IMG/VR virus record: IMGVR_UViG_3300044638_001506
Coordinates: 1 to 42,818 of that record
DNA from: a virus
Length of the DNA stretch: 42,818 nucleotides
Strand: one strand, 5' to 3'
Shown: in pieces, positions 16,217-22,150 of the stretch
Position numbering within the stretch: position 1 is the first letter of the stretch
Layout: every line of letters begins with the position of its first letter
Notes under the pieces: model-generated
The model's database searches: none
What the model was told of the DNA's origin: nothing
The model's input: only the letters and a program-made list of their open reading frames with translations
Program-made: the position numbers and the translations under genes

Positions 16217-17071
16217 CTAGATTAGGGCGGTCAGCAATTCCCTCAAGTCGGTTGCTTTGCCTATCCAATACAAGGGGCGGTCTGTTTTGGCGTAGTCCAA
16301 GATAGCAACCATTAGGCGAGCCCATGCCCTTACTCGGCTGGTGTCGTTGGTTCCCTCGTGTTGCCTAAACTCAATCGTTGGCACGCCTGTCCCGTTGTTT
16401 AGGTAGTTGAAATAGGGGTTCACATTGACGGCCCAATATTTGCGCCCGTCTGGGTTGTGTCCCAATCGTGTGGCGTCCTCGTGTTCGGTTGGGTTGTTCT
16501 GGGCGTAGTAGACACCAGAGCGCCCTGCCAGCGTGTTCATTGTGTCTTGGCTTAGGCGGTAAATGGTGAGGACTCGTGCGACCTGTAAGGGGGTCAAGTC
16601 CCCTGCCCAGACATGAACATGAAGCCCGCAACTTTCGTTGATGTCGCAATTCTCCAAGCCATAGCGGGTGAGTATGTCTAAGGCTTCGGGGTGTGTGGTG
16701 TCTAGTCCTCCAATTGAGGTTAGCTCCTGATACTGTCCCATACACTCCGAGTTCCCGCAATCGTGCTCTGGCTCTCCGTCGTTGTTGTCCTCGCAATTGT
16801 CGCAATTACAATCATGGTAGACACAAGAACGGCAATCACAATCACATTCTTGGTTGCCTCCCGTAACGCTTCCGTCCTGTTTACAATCTATAACTCTCCC
16901 CTCGGCGTGGCTTAGTCGGTTGGCGATTATGTCGGCGTCGGGGGTTTCAATCTCGAAGCCCCAAGTCCTTTTCAGGGTTTGCGGTGTTGCGCTTTCTAGC
17001 TCCCTTGCGTAATCGGCGAACTGTTGCGCGGTTGCTTCTGCCTGTTCGCGGGTGCTGTTGTAAGCGGTCAT
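16217..17071 (-). CDS. Amidoligase-family enzyme (COOH-NH2 ligase, glutamine-synthetase-like fold)
   Basis: The protein has 284 aa. Family signatures in order: TWGFEIETP (36-44), YQELTSIGG (114-122), ESCGLHVHVW (146-155), and TIEFRQHEGT (232-241). This is the 'putative amidoligase' family, which is related to gamma-glutamylcysteine synthetases and predicted to join carboxyl and amino groups using ATP. An unusual Cys-rich insert at 76-110 holds nine Cys and two His, probably binding zinc. It has its own terminator and lies divergently from a class II glutamine amidotransferase that could supply ammonia. Its base composition is C-rich on the coding strand, unlike neighbouring genes, suggesting recent transfer. 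Substrate unknown. Confidence 0.85.
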   Translation of the reverse strand: MTAYNSTREQAEATAQQFADYARELESATPQTLKRTWGFEIETPDADIIANRLSHAEGRVIDCKQDGSVTGGNQECDCDCRSCVYHDCNCDNCEDNNDGEPEHDCGNSECMGQYQELTSIGGLDTTHPEALDILTRYGLENCDINESCGLHVHVWAGDLTPLQVARVLTIYRLSQDTMNTLAGRSGVYYAQNNPTEHEDATRLGHNPDGRKYWAVNVNPYFNYLNNGTGVPTIEFRQHEGTNDTSRVRAWARLMVAILDYAKTDRPLYWIGKATDLRELLTALI

Positions 17072-17121
17072 CTTTTTAGCTCTCTCTCTCTTGGTGTGTC
17101 GGGGCTTTTGCCTTGGTTCTA

Positions 17122-17150
17122 TTCAACACCATTAGACATAGCCTTGTCAA
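17122..17150 (-). promoter_or_regulatory. Possible promoter for the amidoligase gene
   Basis: A perfect TTGACA lies at 17145-17150 on the minus strand. The best -10 is poor (TTGAAT at about 18 nt spacing), and the start codon is about 50 nt further on, after GAGAGAGAGCT. The -35 match is direct; the promoter as a whole is a weak call. Confidence 0.3.
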
Positions 17151-17338
17151 GTCTTGGCACCTTTTTTCCTCGGCGTGTCGTTCCAAACTTTTCGGGCTTT
17201 TTTTGTAGGTTTCCGCAATTACCTCGCTAGGGGGGTTTTCAGGGGTCGGGCATAGTGTCGGGCGGTTTCGGGGGTCTGTGGCTTCTGTGGGCGTTCTGTG
17301 GCGTTCTGGAGGGTCTGCCCTTTTGGGCGGTTTTGGTC

Positions 17339-17376
17339 GGGTCGGGGTCGGGGAATCTGTCGGGGTCGGGCAGGGG
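17339..17376 (+). repeat. Putative G-quadruplex motif
   Basis: Runs of G at 17339-17341, 17344-17347, 17350-17353, 17362-17365, 17368-17370 and 17373-17376 are separated by 2, 2, 8, 2 and 2 nt. At least four can stack on the plus strand. More G-runs lie upstream from 17229. Folding has not been tested. Confidence 0.6.
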
Positions 17377-17448
17377 TCGAACACTTGTTCGATTTTCGAT
17401 CTGCGATTTTAGGCTGCTTTAGTCGAACAAATGTCCTAACAGCTAACT

Positions 17449-17524
17449 CTCAGGAATCTCTCAGGAATCTCTCAGGGTTTGAGCTGCCTAATCGTTCTCA
17501 GGAAACTCTCAGGAAACTCTCAGC
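17449..17524 (+). repeat. Two triplets of 11-bp direct repeats (CTCAGGAA-type)
   Basis: CTCAGG begins at 17449, 17460 and 17471 (unit CTCAGGAATCT) and CTCAG begins at 17497, 17508 and 17519 (unit CTCAGGAAACT). Spacing is exactly 11 bp inside each triplet, about one helical turn, so a protein could bind successive units on one face. This resembles iterons or an operator array. Confidence 0.75.
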
Positions 17525-17540
17525 GTTATTCTGCCCCTGC

Positions 17541-17683
17541 GTGGGTGCCAGCGTTCGCCCGAATTCCCAAATGCGTGTGGGTGCCAGCGCCAGCGCAAAT
17601 TCCCAAATCGATCGAGCGAGTGCCCGAGCGCTCGCAAATTCCCAAATGCCAAACTTGTGCCTAGCGAGCGCAAATTCCCAAAT
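17541..17683 (+). repeat. 36/39-bp repeat array with ATTCCCAAAT core
   Basis: The core ATTCCCAAAT ends at 17572, 17608, 17647 and 17683 (spacings 36, 39, 36). Three copies have the longer GCAAATTCCCAAAT. A second element, GTGGGTGCCAGCG, occurs at 17541 and 17577, also 36 bp apart. The array ends 12 bp before promoter P1, so bound protein could control it. Spacings divisible by three might alternatively reflect decayed coding sequence. Confidence 0.75.
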
Positions 17684-17695
17684 AGACAAATAGAC

Positions 17696-17724
17696 TTGAC
17701 AACTGATGGTCGGTGGGGTAGCTT
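17696..17724 (+). promoter_or_regulatory. Promoter P1 (TTGACA-N17-TAGCTT)
   Basis: A perfect -35 TTGACA (17696-17701), 17-bp spacer and -10 TAGCTT (17719-17724), matching the host-type TANNNT consensus. Predicted start is near A17732, directly at the foot of the hairpin RNA. The repeat array ends just upstream. Confidence 0.65.
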
Positions 17725-17731
17725 GGTATTT

Positions 17732-17814
17732 ACGGCTTCAGTTCCGAGTCGGGCACAGAGCACTCATACCTCTCTCTTGGGCGCAAGAATACCGATTCGG
17801 AACTGAGGCTTTTT
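17732..17814 (+). ncRNA. Candidate small structured RNA ending in an intrinsic terminator
   Basis: Beginning at the predicted P1 start, bases 17735-17752 pair with 17792-17809 in an uninterrupted 18-bp stem (two G-U pairs), followed by five Ts (17810-17814). The 39-nt apical region contains a small CTTG/CAAG hairpin and a pyrimidine run ACCTCTCTCT. Promoter, closed stem and T-run together define a transcript of about 83 nt with no coding potential. Alternatives are an attenuator of the downstream operon or an operator palindrome. P2, which lies after it, would let the operon be expressed independently. Confidence 0.5.
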
Positions 17815-17830
17815 CCGGTGTGTCGCTTAC

Positions 17831-17859
17831 TTGACATAACTTTATTTATCCAATAGACT
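17831..17859 (+). promoter_or_regulatory. Promoter P2 (TTGACA-N17-TAGACT) for the early operon
   Basis: A perfect TTGACA at 17831-17836, 17-bp spacer and TAGACT at 17854-17859. Predicted start is near 17867, giving a leader of about 40 nt with AAGAAAGAGAG before the ATG at 17908. It lies just downstream of the P1 hairpin and T-run. Confidence 0.7.
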
Positions 17860-17907
17860 TTATATATAACAACTCAACATAGAAAAAAGAAAGAGAGCGT
17901 GATAGTT

Positions 17908-18990
17908 ATGTGTTCAATCGCAGGCTTTTCATTATCAACAAATTCAAGAATTCAACCTCGCAAGTTAGCTAAGGCTTTATTGCGTGAGATGGATGTAAGA
18001 GGCAATCAGGCTTCTGGTTATGCGTGGCAGTCTAGCACTGGCTCGGGTATCTACAAGCGTGATGTAGCTGGCGCACAGCTATCTATGAAGCCAATGTCCC
18101 GAGGCAGTCGTGTAGCAGTTCTACACACTCGCTACGCTACACACGGCTCTACAACTGACAATGCCAACAATCACCCAGTTCTATCGCCAGACCGTTCTGT
18201 TGCGTTAGTTCACAACGGCGTTATCTACAATCACCAAACCGTTCGTGGCGAGATTCCACACACCTTGCCAGAAGTAGATTCCAGCGTTATCCCAGCGTTG
18301 CTTCAGGAGTTCCAGCGCAATACCGACAGCTTCGACAAGCTAGACGGCGACGCTTCTGTTGCGTGGCTAGATGACAACGACCGGCTTACACTCAAGGTTG
18401 CTCGCATTAGCTATTCACCGCTAGTTATCGCTATGCTCGCTGACGGTTCGTTCGTATTTGCTTCGACCGAGGCTATGTTGCTTACAGCCCTAGACAATGC
18501 CAAGCTAGATGCCATCTACCTAGAAACCATCTCAGAGCGCACACTTCTGACGATCGAGAACGGTGCCCTAGTCAATGTAGAAACCCTGCCAGATATTGAC
18601 CCTAAGTATGTAGAGAAGTTCTCAGGCGGATACGGTGGCTGGCGTTCTATGACCTCTGGAGGGCACTCAGTCCCAAGCAACAATGACCCAGCGTTATTTT
18701 TGCCAAACGACTACTATGCCGAGGTTCTTGACGGCTACTATGGCGAGGACTTAGACAGCTTCTACTGGGATGAGTCAATGCCCAAGCCAGCCGGTCAAGG
18801 ACTTCAGGAGCCAGAGTATTACGGCTATCCAAAAGTGGTAGATTACTGGGCAAATGAGTTCGGGGAATACTTCGACAACTCAGGAATGTTTATGGGTTCA
18901 GTCGAGGACTTTGTAGAGATGGGCTACCTATCGAACAAACAATTAGACCAGTTCGCTATGTCGTGGTGTAAGCTTCACCTCGATAAATAA
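17908..18990 (+). CDS. Class II (Ntn) glutamine amidotransferase domain protein
   Basis: I place the start at the ATG at 17908 because it gives MCSIAGF: removal of Met exposes the catalytic Cys2. A GTG nine bases upstream would bury it. Further class II signatures are HTRYATHGS (73-81), ALVHNGVIYNH (99-109) and VDSSVIP near 123. The fold hydrolyses glutamine to glutamate and ammonia. No synthetase, SIS or phosphoribosyl partner domain follows. Residues 215-360 are an acidic, Tyr/Gly-rich region of unknown function. The enzyme needs an acceptor enzyme; the divergent amidoligase at 16217-17071 is the obvious candidate. First gene after P2. Confidence 0.88.
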   Translation: MCSIAGFSLSTNSRIQPRKLAKALLREMDVRGNQASGYAWQSSTGSGIYKRDVAGAQLSMKPMSRGSRVAVLHTRYATHGSTTDNANNHPVLSPDRSVALVHNGVIYNHQTVRGEIPHTLPEVDSSVIPALLQEFQRNTDSFDKLDGDASVAWLDDNDRLTLKVARISYSPLVIAMLADGSFVFASTEAMLLTALDNAKLDAIYLETISERTLLTIENGALVNVETLPDIDPKYVEKFSGGYGGWRSMTSGGHSVPSNNDPALFLPNDYYAEVLDGYYGEDLDSFYWDESMPKPAGQGLQEPEYYGYPKVVDYWANEFGEYFDNSGMFMGSVEDFVEMGYLSNKQLDQFAMSWCKLHLDK

Positions 18991-19008
18991 AAAAACTGGC
19001 TCTCTCTG

Positions 19009-19063
19009 TATTATTACTATATATATTATAATAATATATAATATATATAAATACTATGTAGTA
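19009..19063. repeat. AT-rich, self-complementary stretch
   Basis: About 55 bp of almost pure A/T with TATATA alternation and a near-palindromic centre follow the amidotransferase gene. It could ease strand opening (a DNA-unwinding element) or merely be an intergenic spacer. I see no gene in 18991-19238. Confidence 0.5.
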
Positions 19064-19078
19064 GAAACCACCCCCATC

Positions 19079-19117
19079 TGGGTCAAATACGCACCAAACT
19101 GAACCATATTTGACCCA
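19079..19117. repeat. Perfect 11-bp inverted repeat (TGGGTCAAATA)
   Basis: TGGGTCAAATA (19079-19089) and its exact complement TATTTGACCCA (19107-19117) are separated by 17 nt. There is no T-run after either arm, so it does not look like a terminator. It lies about 80 bp upstream of a possible promoter and could be an operator. Confidence 0.6.
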
Positions 19118-19193
19118 AAACCCCCAAAAACCCCAAAAATAAATTCCGACACACCCAACAATTTTACAAAACCGCAACATTTTTTCACACAAT

Positions 19194-19204
19194 TGGTATA
19201 CAAT
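19194..19204 (+). promoter_or_regulatory. Possible extended -10 promoter upstream of the small early genes
   Basis: TTGGTATACAAT contains TACAAT (19199-19204), one mismatch from TATAAT, preceded by TGG as in extended -10 elements. No good -35 is present. The start would be near 19211, 28 nt before the first small gene. Confidence 0.3.
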
Positions 19205-19238
19205 CAAAATAACATTTCAACAAAAAGGAGAACAACAA

Positions 19239-19340
19239 ATGGAAATTTGGGAACCAAAAGACCTAATTGACCAAGAAGCAATAGACACACTAACCGACGA
19301 GCAGGTAGACCAAATACTTGCTATTCTGAAAAACATCTAA
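19239..19340 (+). CDS. 33-aa acidic mini-protein
   Basis: A very short reading frame, MEIWEPKDLIDQEAIDTLTD then EQVDQILAILKNI. It has a strong ribosome site (AAAAAGGAG, 9 nt before the ATG) and lies in line with the early genes, 17 nt before the next start. The acidic helical composition resembles many phage early mini-proteins. No family recognised; reality rests on the ribosome site and position. Confidence 0.6.
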   Translation: MEIWEPKDLIDQEAIDTLTDEQVDQILAILKNI

Positions 19341-19357
19341 CAAAGGAGAAAACCCAT

Positions 19358-19828
19358 ATGGGACTAGATATGTATCTATACGCAAAAACCTACACATCCA
19401 ACAATGACTATTACAAAAAGAACCCAGAAGTGTTTGACGAGATTTTAGAAACCCTCGAACTAACACCAGACCAGCTCGATTCCGAAATGCTAAATATGAC
19501 GATCAGCATTCCGGTTATCTACTGGCGCAAGCAAAATGGTATTCACGACTGGTTCGTTCGCAACGCCCAAAATGGCGAGGACAACTGTAAAGAATATTGG
19601 GTATCCAGAGAACAGCTACAAGAGCTGGCAGACACCTGCCTAAAGGTTCTCGACAATAGCCAGCTAGCACACGAACTACTGCCCACAACCGACGGCTTCT
19701 TCTTCGGTTCGACTCAGTATGACGATTGGTATTTTGATGGACTCAAGAAAACCCAGTCCAGAATTACCAATTACCTGCGCTCACCGCAATTCAACAACTA
19801 CGACTTTTACTATCAGTCGAGCTGGTAA
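19358..19828 (+). CDS. Conserved hypothetical protein (MGLDMYLYA family)
   Basis: A 156-aa protein starting MGLDMYLYAKTY, a signature I associate with a conserved family found across phages and bacteria without assigned function. Further features are a YWRKQNGIHDWFV segment near residue 60 and aromatic-rich YDDWYFDGLKKTQ near 128. No membrane segment or signal is seen. AAAGGAG lies 12 nt before the ATG. It is the first sizeable gene of the early cluster. Confidence 0.75.
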   Translation: MGLDMYLYAKTYTSNNDYYKKNPEVFDEILETLELTPDQLDSEMLNMTISIPVIYWRKQNGIHDWFVRNAQNGEDNCKEYWVSREQLQELADTCLKVLDNSQLAHELLPTTDGFFFGSTQYDDWYFDGLKKTQSRITNYLRSPQFNNYDFYYQSSW

Positions 19829-19845
19829 TACAACAAAGGAGAAAA

Positions 19846-20055
19846 ATGAGAAAGCTAAAGATTGTCGCCAGCGTAGCTATGTTTGTAGCTCTGTTTGACG
19901 CAACCGTAAACCAGATTCTGTTCTGGACTACAACTGAATACCACACACAGGCGATTGCCACCCGAATTGGGAACGGAGCCCTGCTTGCGCTCGCAAGCTT
20001 GATTCTGCTCACGACCATCTGGAATTACCAACTAATCAAAAAGGAGAACGCATAA
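19846..20055 (+). CDS. Small membrane protein with two transmembrane segments
   Basis: A 69-aa protein with a basic N-terminus (MRKLK), hydrophobic stretch at about 7-24 (IVASVAMFVALFDATVNQIL), an intervening loop and a second stretch at about 46-61 (GALLALASLILLTTIW), ending KKENA. Predicted topology has both ends inside. The last codons encode the AAGGAG ribosome site of the next gene, which starts in the TAATG overlap. It may alter the host membrane early in infection; that is speculation. Confidence 0.72.
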   Translation: MRKLKIVASVAMFVALFDATVNQILFWTTTEYHTQAIATRIGNGALLALASLILLTTIWNYQLIKKENA

Positions 20056-20192
20056 TGACTTCAGATGAATACGAATCAGTAATCAACGACATCCTCGACT
20101 CAATCGCAGAAATGCGGTCGACCGGCGAGTATGACGAGGACACGCTAGAAACCCTAGAGTGGAGAATCTCAAAGCCAAAGGAGAACGCATAA
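20055..20192 (+). CDS. 45-aa acidic helical protein
   Basis: MTSDEYESVINDILDSIAEM followed by RSTGEYDEDTLETLEWRISK and PKENA. It is acidic and helical. It starts in a TAATG overlap with the previous gene and ends in another with the next. Its C-terminal KENA codons again carry the downstream ribosome site. No family recognised. Confidence 0.7.
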   Translation: MTSDEYESVINDILDSIAEMRSTGEYDEDTLETLEWRISKPKENA

Positions 20193-20386
20193 TGCTACAA
20201 CACCATTTCGTAGTTGTCGTCGAGGATGGCAAGTTCTTTATTGACCACGAGGTTTCAATCAACTTTGATGAGGGTTCAGTATGGGACACCGAAACTGAAA
20301 CTTGGGAAGATTCTTACGACCACCCAAGCGAGTATGAAGAAGCAAATGAACTACTACAAGACCAACTAATGAAAGGAAACGCATAA
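20192..20386 (+). CDS. 64-aa acidic hypothetical protein
   Basis: I choose the ATG at 20192 in the TAATG overlap (MLQHHFVVVVEDGKFFIDHE). A GTG further upstream would run through the neighbouring gene. The first half is beta-like and the second half strongly acidic (DTETETWEDSYD), ending MKGNA, where the codons contain AAAGGA for the next gene. No domain recognised. Confidence 0.7.
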   Translation: MLQHHFVVVVEDGKFFIDHEVSINFDEGSVWDTETETWEDSYDHPSEYEEANELLQDQLMKGNA

Positions 20387-20577
20387 TGAACACGATTCAC
20401 ATTTGCGCTGACTGCGACACAATACTCACAACAGAAAATACCCAACAGTATGAAGGGTTCGACGCTGGAGGCTTTATTGTCGGCAGACCTTTCGGGGTCA
20501 AGAAAAGCTGGTTCCTAAAATGCGACCGGTGCTTTGACCAAGCAATTGACAACCACCTCGAAAACCAATACGGTTAG
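20386..20577 (+). CDS. Small zinc-ribbon-like protein
   Basis: A 63-aa protein with two C-x2-C knuckles, ICADCD (Cys7, Cys10) and LKCDRCF (near 46-49), separated by a Gly-rich loop (FDAGGFIVGRPFGVK). The spacing suits one structural zinc. It starts in a TAATG overlap. Probably a nucleic-acid or protein-binding accessory; function unknown. Confidence 0.72.
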   Translation: MNTIHICADCDTILTTENTQQYEGFDAGGFIVGRPFGVKKSWFLKCDRCFDQAIDNHLENQYG

Positions 20578-20605
20578 ACATAACACAATAACAAAGGAGA
20601 AAGTA

Positions 20606-20878
20606 ATGAACGACAACGACATTATTGAAGGAGTGCTTCAGAGAGTCGGGCAGACCCTAAATGCCCAACTAACTATCACTTGGAACACCAAACAGACGCT
20701 AGGGCAGTTCCTAGAGATTATCAAAGACAACGATAACGATTACAGCTTTGAGAGTTTTATGGAGTATGTAATGGCTAACTCGGTCGAGGAGCTTATGCTA
20801 TCGATTCAGTCAGAGGGGCCATCCTTGCTCGAGGAGAACTTCTCGATTACTGATTCAGAAGGGACACCGATTTACTAA
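20606..20878 (+). CDS. 90-aa acidic hypothetical protein
   Basis: The ATG at 20606 follows AAAGGAG by 7 nt. A longer frame starting near 20534 would overlap the previous gene out of phase and lacks a ribosome site. The protein begins MNDNDIIEGVLQRVGQTLNA and is helical and acidic, with no Cys and no membrane segment. It ends in an overlap with the next start (TAATG). No family recognised. Confidence 0.7.
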   Translation: MNDNDIIEGVLQRVGQTLNAQLTITWNTKQTLGQFLEIIKDNDNDYSFESFMEYVMANSVEELMLSIQSEGPSLLEENFSITDSEGTPIY

Positions 20879-21207
20879 TGACTGTAAGAGATGACTACGA
20901 CCTAAATGTATGGTCGCAAGATGATAAGTCCTTGACCTTGACCGCTTACGAGCAGGCTTATGACCCTACTTCAAGAACGGTTCAGACCAACACAAGCAAG
21001 TATTACTCAATCACTTTCGATTTGGCGACCCAGCCCAGCTTGGTGGCTTACTTGATCGAGGGGGATGACCCAGAAGCCGTAATCAAAACCGGACTCACCG
21101 ACTACGACAACTGGATAGGGTTTGATTTCCTAACCCGAGATGAAACACGCCAGCTACTTCTTGAGTGGCTTGGTAATTTACCTGAATATGAAATGGAGAA
21201 TGTCTAA
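20878..21207 (+). CDS. 109-aa acidic hypothetical protein
   Basis: MTVRDDYDLNVWSQDDKSLT, then an alternating strand/helix pattern with YYSITFDLATQ near residue 41 and a helix DETRQLLLEWLGNLPEYE near the end. It is acidic and soluble. TAATG overlaps link it to both neighbours. I do not recognise a family. Confidence 0.72.
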   Translation: MTVRDDYDLNVWSQDDKSLTLTAYEQAYDPTSRTVQTNTSKYYSITFDLATQPSLVAYLIEGDDPEAVIKTGLTDYDNWIGFDFLTRDETRQLLLEWLGNLPEYEMENV

Positions 21208-21776
21208 TGCCAAATTGGTGCGACAACGAGATAGTAATCAAGGGCTCACCAGAAGTCCTTACCGAGATTGACAACATCATCAGCGAAAACGAAAACGGTT
21301 TCCAGATGAACGACTTTGTGCCACTACCAGAGCACTTGAGGGATACCACCTCATCTGGCGGTAGCGACAAGTTCACAAGCGCTCTAGCTGGCAACACAAG
21401 TATCGAATACGACAACTGGTATGACTGGTCGTTAGCTAACTGGGGAACCAAGTGGGATGTTTCTGACGCTTACAGAAGTAATGATGTTGGTCAGATTCTC
21501 TTGAGCTACCAGACAGCTTGGGCACCGAACATCAACTTCTGGGCCCAATTCACCGAGAAGTATCCGGTCGAGGTTGAACACCGCTACTACGAGGAAGGCG
21601 TTTGCTTTATCGGAGAAGCAACAATCAAAGATGGGGAGATTGATGACTACTGTGTAGAAATTGACGAAACCATCTATAAGCAAGCAGGAGTCATCCTACA
21701 AGAGGATGGCACAATCGATTGGGAATCTGGTCAGGACTACAGCTTGGCTGACGCATTCCCACTAAGGAGAAACTAA
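21207..21776 (+). CDS. Api92-like protein (DUF1281-type, ferredoxin-like)
   Basis: A 189-aa protein. The start MPNWCDNEIVIKGSPEVLTE and the central SLANWGTKWDVSDA are hallmarks of Api92-like/DUF1281 proteins, found in phages and mobile elements. They are thought to adopt a ferredoxin-like fold at the C-terminus; biochemical role unknown. Length is normal for a shorter member. The gene ends with LRRN, whose codons hold the AAGGAG of the next gene. Single-gene homologues are often in early accessory regions. Confidence 0.8.
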   Translation: MPNWCDNEIVIKGSPEVLTEIDNIISENENGFQMNDFVPLPEHLRDTTSSGGSDKFTSALAGNTSIEYDNWYDWSLANWGTKWDVSDAYRSNDVGQILLSYQTAWAPNINFWAQFTEKYPVEVEHRYYEEGVCFIGEATIKDGEIDDYCVEIDETIYKQAGVILQEDGTIDWESGQDYSLADAFPLRRN

Positions 21777-22150
21777 TGAATGAGAACCCAGCATTTTATG
21801 TAAACAAGCCCAATGAGATGAGCTTGATGTATAACTACGGTTGGTATGCCGTATTCACAATGGGCAAGCTTTTGATTATTGACCGGCGTGAGGAGCACTT
21901 CGGAGAGCTTTACACAAACACCGAAGAGCTAACTGAGAAAGGTCGCATTACAACAGACAAGCAACTTTATGAACTGCTTGCTGATGGAATGATTGTCCAG
22001 ATAAAGTCCCCATCTTTCGTAATCTGGGAGATTGGTCAAGAGAAAGCGTTTCCTGAGAGATACTTCTCGGTCAAATACGCTTGCCAAAGGGCACACGCAT
22101 TGGCAGTAAGCGAACCACTAAAGACAACAAAGGAGAAGATAAATGTCTAG
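21776..22150 (+). CDS. 124-aa hypothetical protein
   Basis: MNENPAFYVNKPNEMSLMYN, followed by WYAVFTMGKLLIIDRREEHF (as two adjoining segments) and a C-terminal helix. Mixed alpha/beta composition, no Cys motif and no membrane span. It overlaps the SSB gene by 8 nt and its final codons (TKEK) supply that gene's AAAGGAG. It may be co-translated with SSB, but no family is recognised. Confidence 0.72.
   Translation: MNENPAFYVNKPNEMSLMYNYGWYAVFTMGKLLIIDRREEHFGELYTNTEELTEKGRITTDKQLYELLADGMIVQIKSPSFVIWEIGQEKAFPERYFSVKYACQRAHALAVSEPLKTTKEKINV

Larger units (their letters stand above)
17072..17907. other. Divergent non-coding hub: candidate origin/regulatory region
   Basis: These 836 bases between the divergent amidoligase and amidotransferase genes contain no gene I can support. 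They hold, in order, a G-rich plus strand with a G-quadruplex motif (17339-17376), two triplets of 11-bp direct repeats (17449-17524), a 36/39-bp repeat array (17541-17683), promoter P1 (17696-17724), a candidate small RNA (17732-17814) and promoter P2 (17831-17859). Iterated short repeats next to divergent early promoters are typical of phage origins and control regions. Which role applies here is inference. Confidence 0.6.

Noticed and set aside
16371-16805. Second minus-strand frame within the amidoligase gene
   Set aside because: It is an Arg-rich frame fully inside a gene with strong family motifs, with no start signal.
17076-17384. Minus-strand open frame of about 100 codons, Pro/Arg-rich, upstream of the amidoligase gene
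   Set aside because: It consists of repeats of CCCGACCCC-type sequence complementary to the G-rich strand, has no ribosome site, and its composition follows base bias. Better read as the leader/G-quadruplex region.
17541-17683. CRISPR array
   Set aside because: Repeats are only 10-14 bp with 22-25 bp between them, the 'spacers' partly share sequence, and there are no cas genes.
17298-17693. Plus-strand open frame of about 130 codons across the repeat arrays
   Set aside because: It runs through the 11-bp and 36/39-bp repeats, giving repeated ANSQ-type peptides, and has no ribosome site. Repeat spacing divisible by three makes decayed coding possible but unsupported.
17899-17907. Earlier GTG start for the amidotransferase
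   Set aside because: It would place three residues before MCSIAG and block the N-terminal nucleophile needed by class II enzymes.
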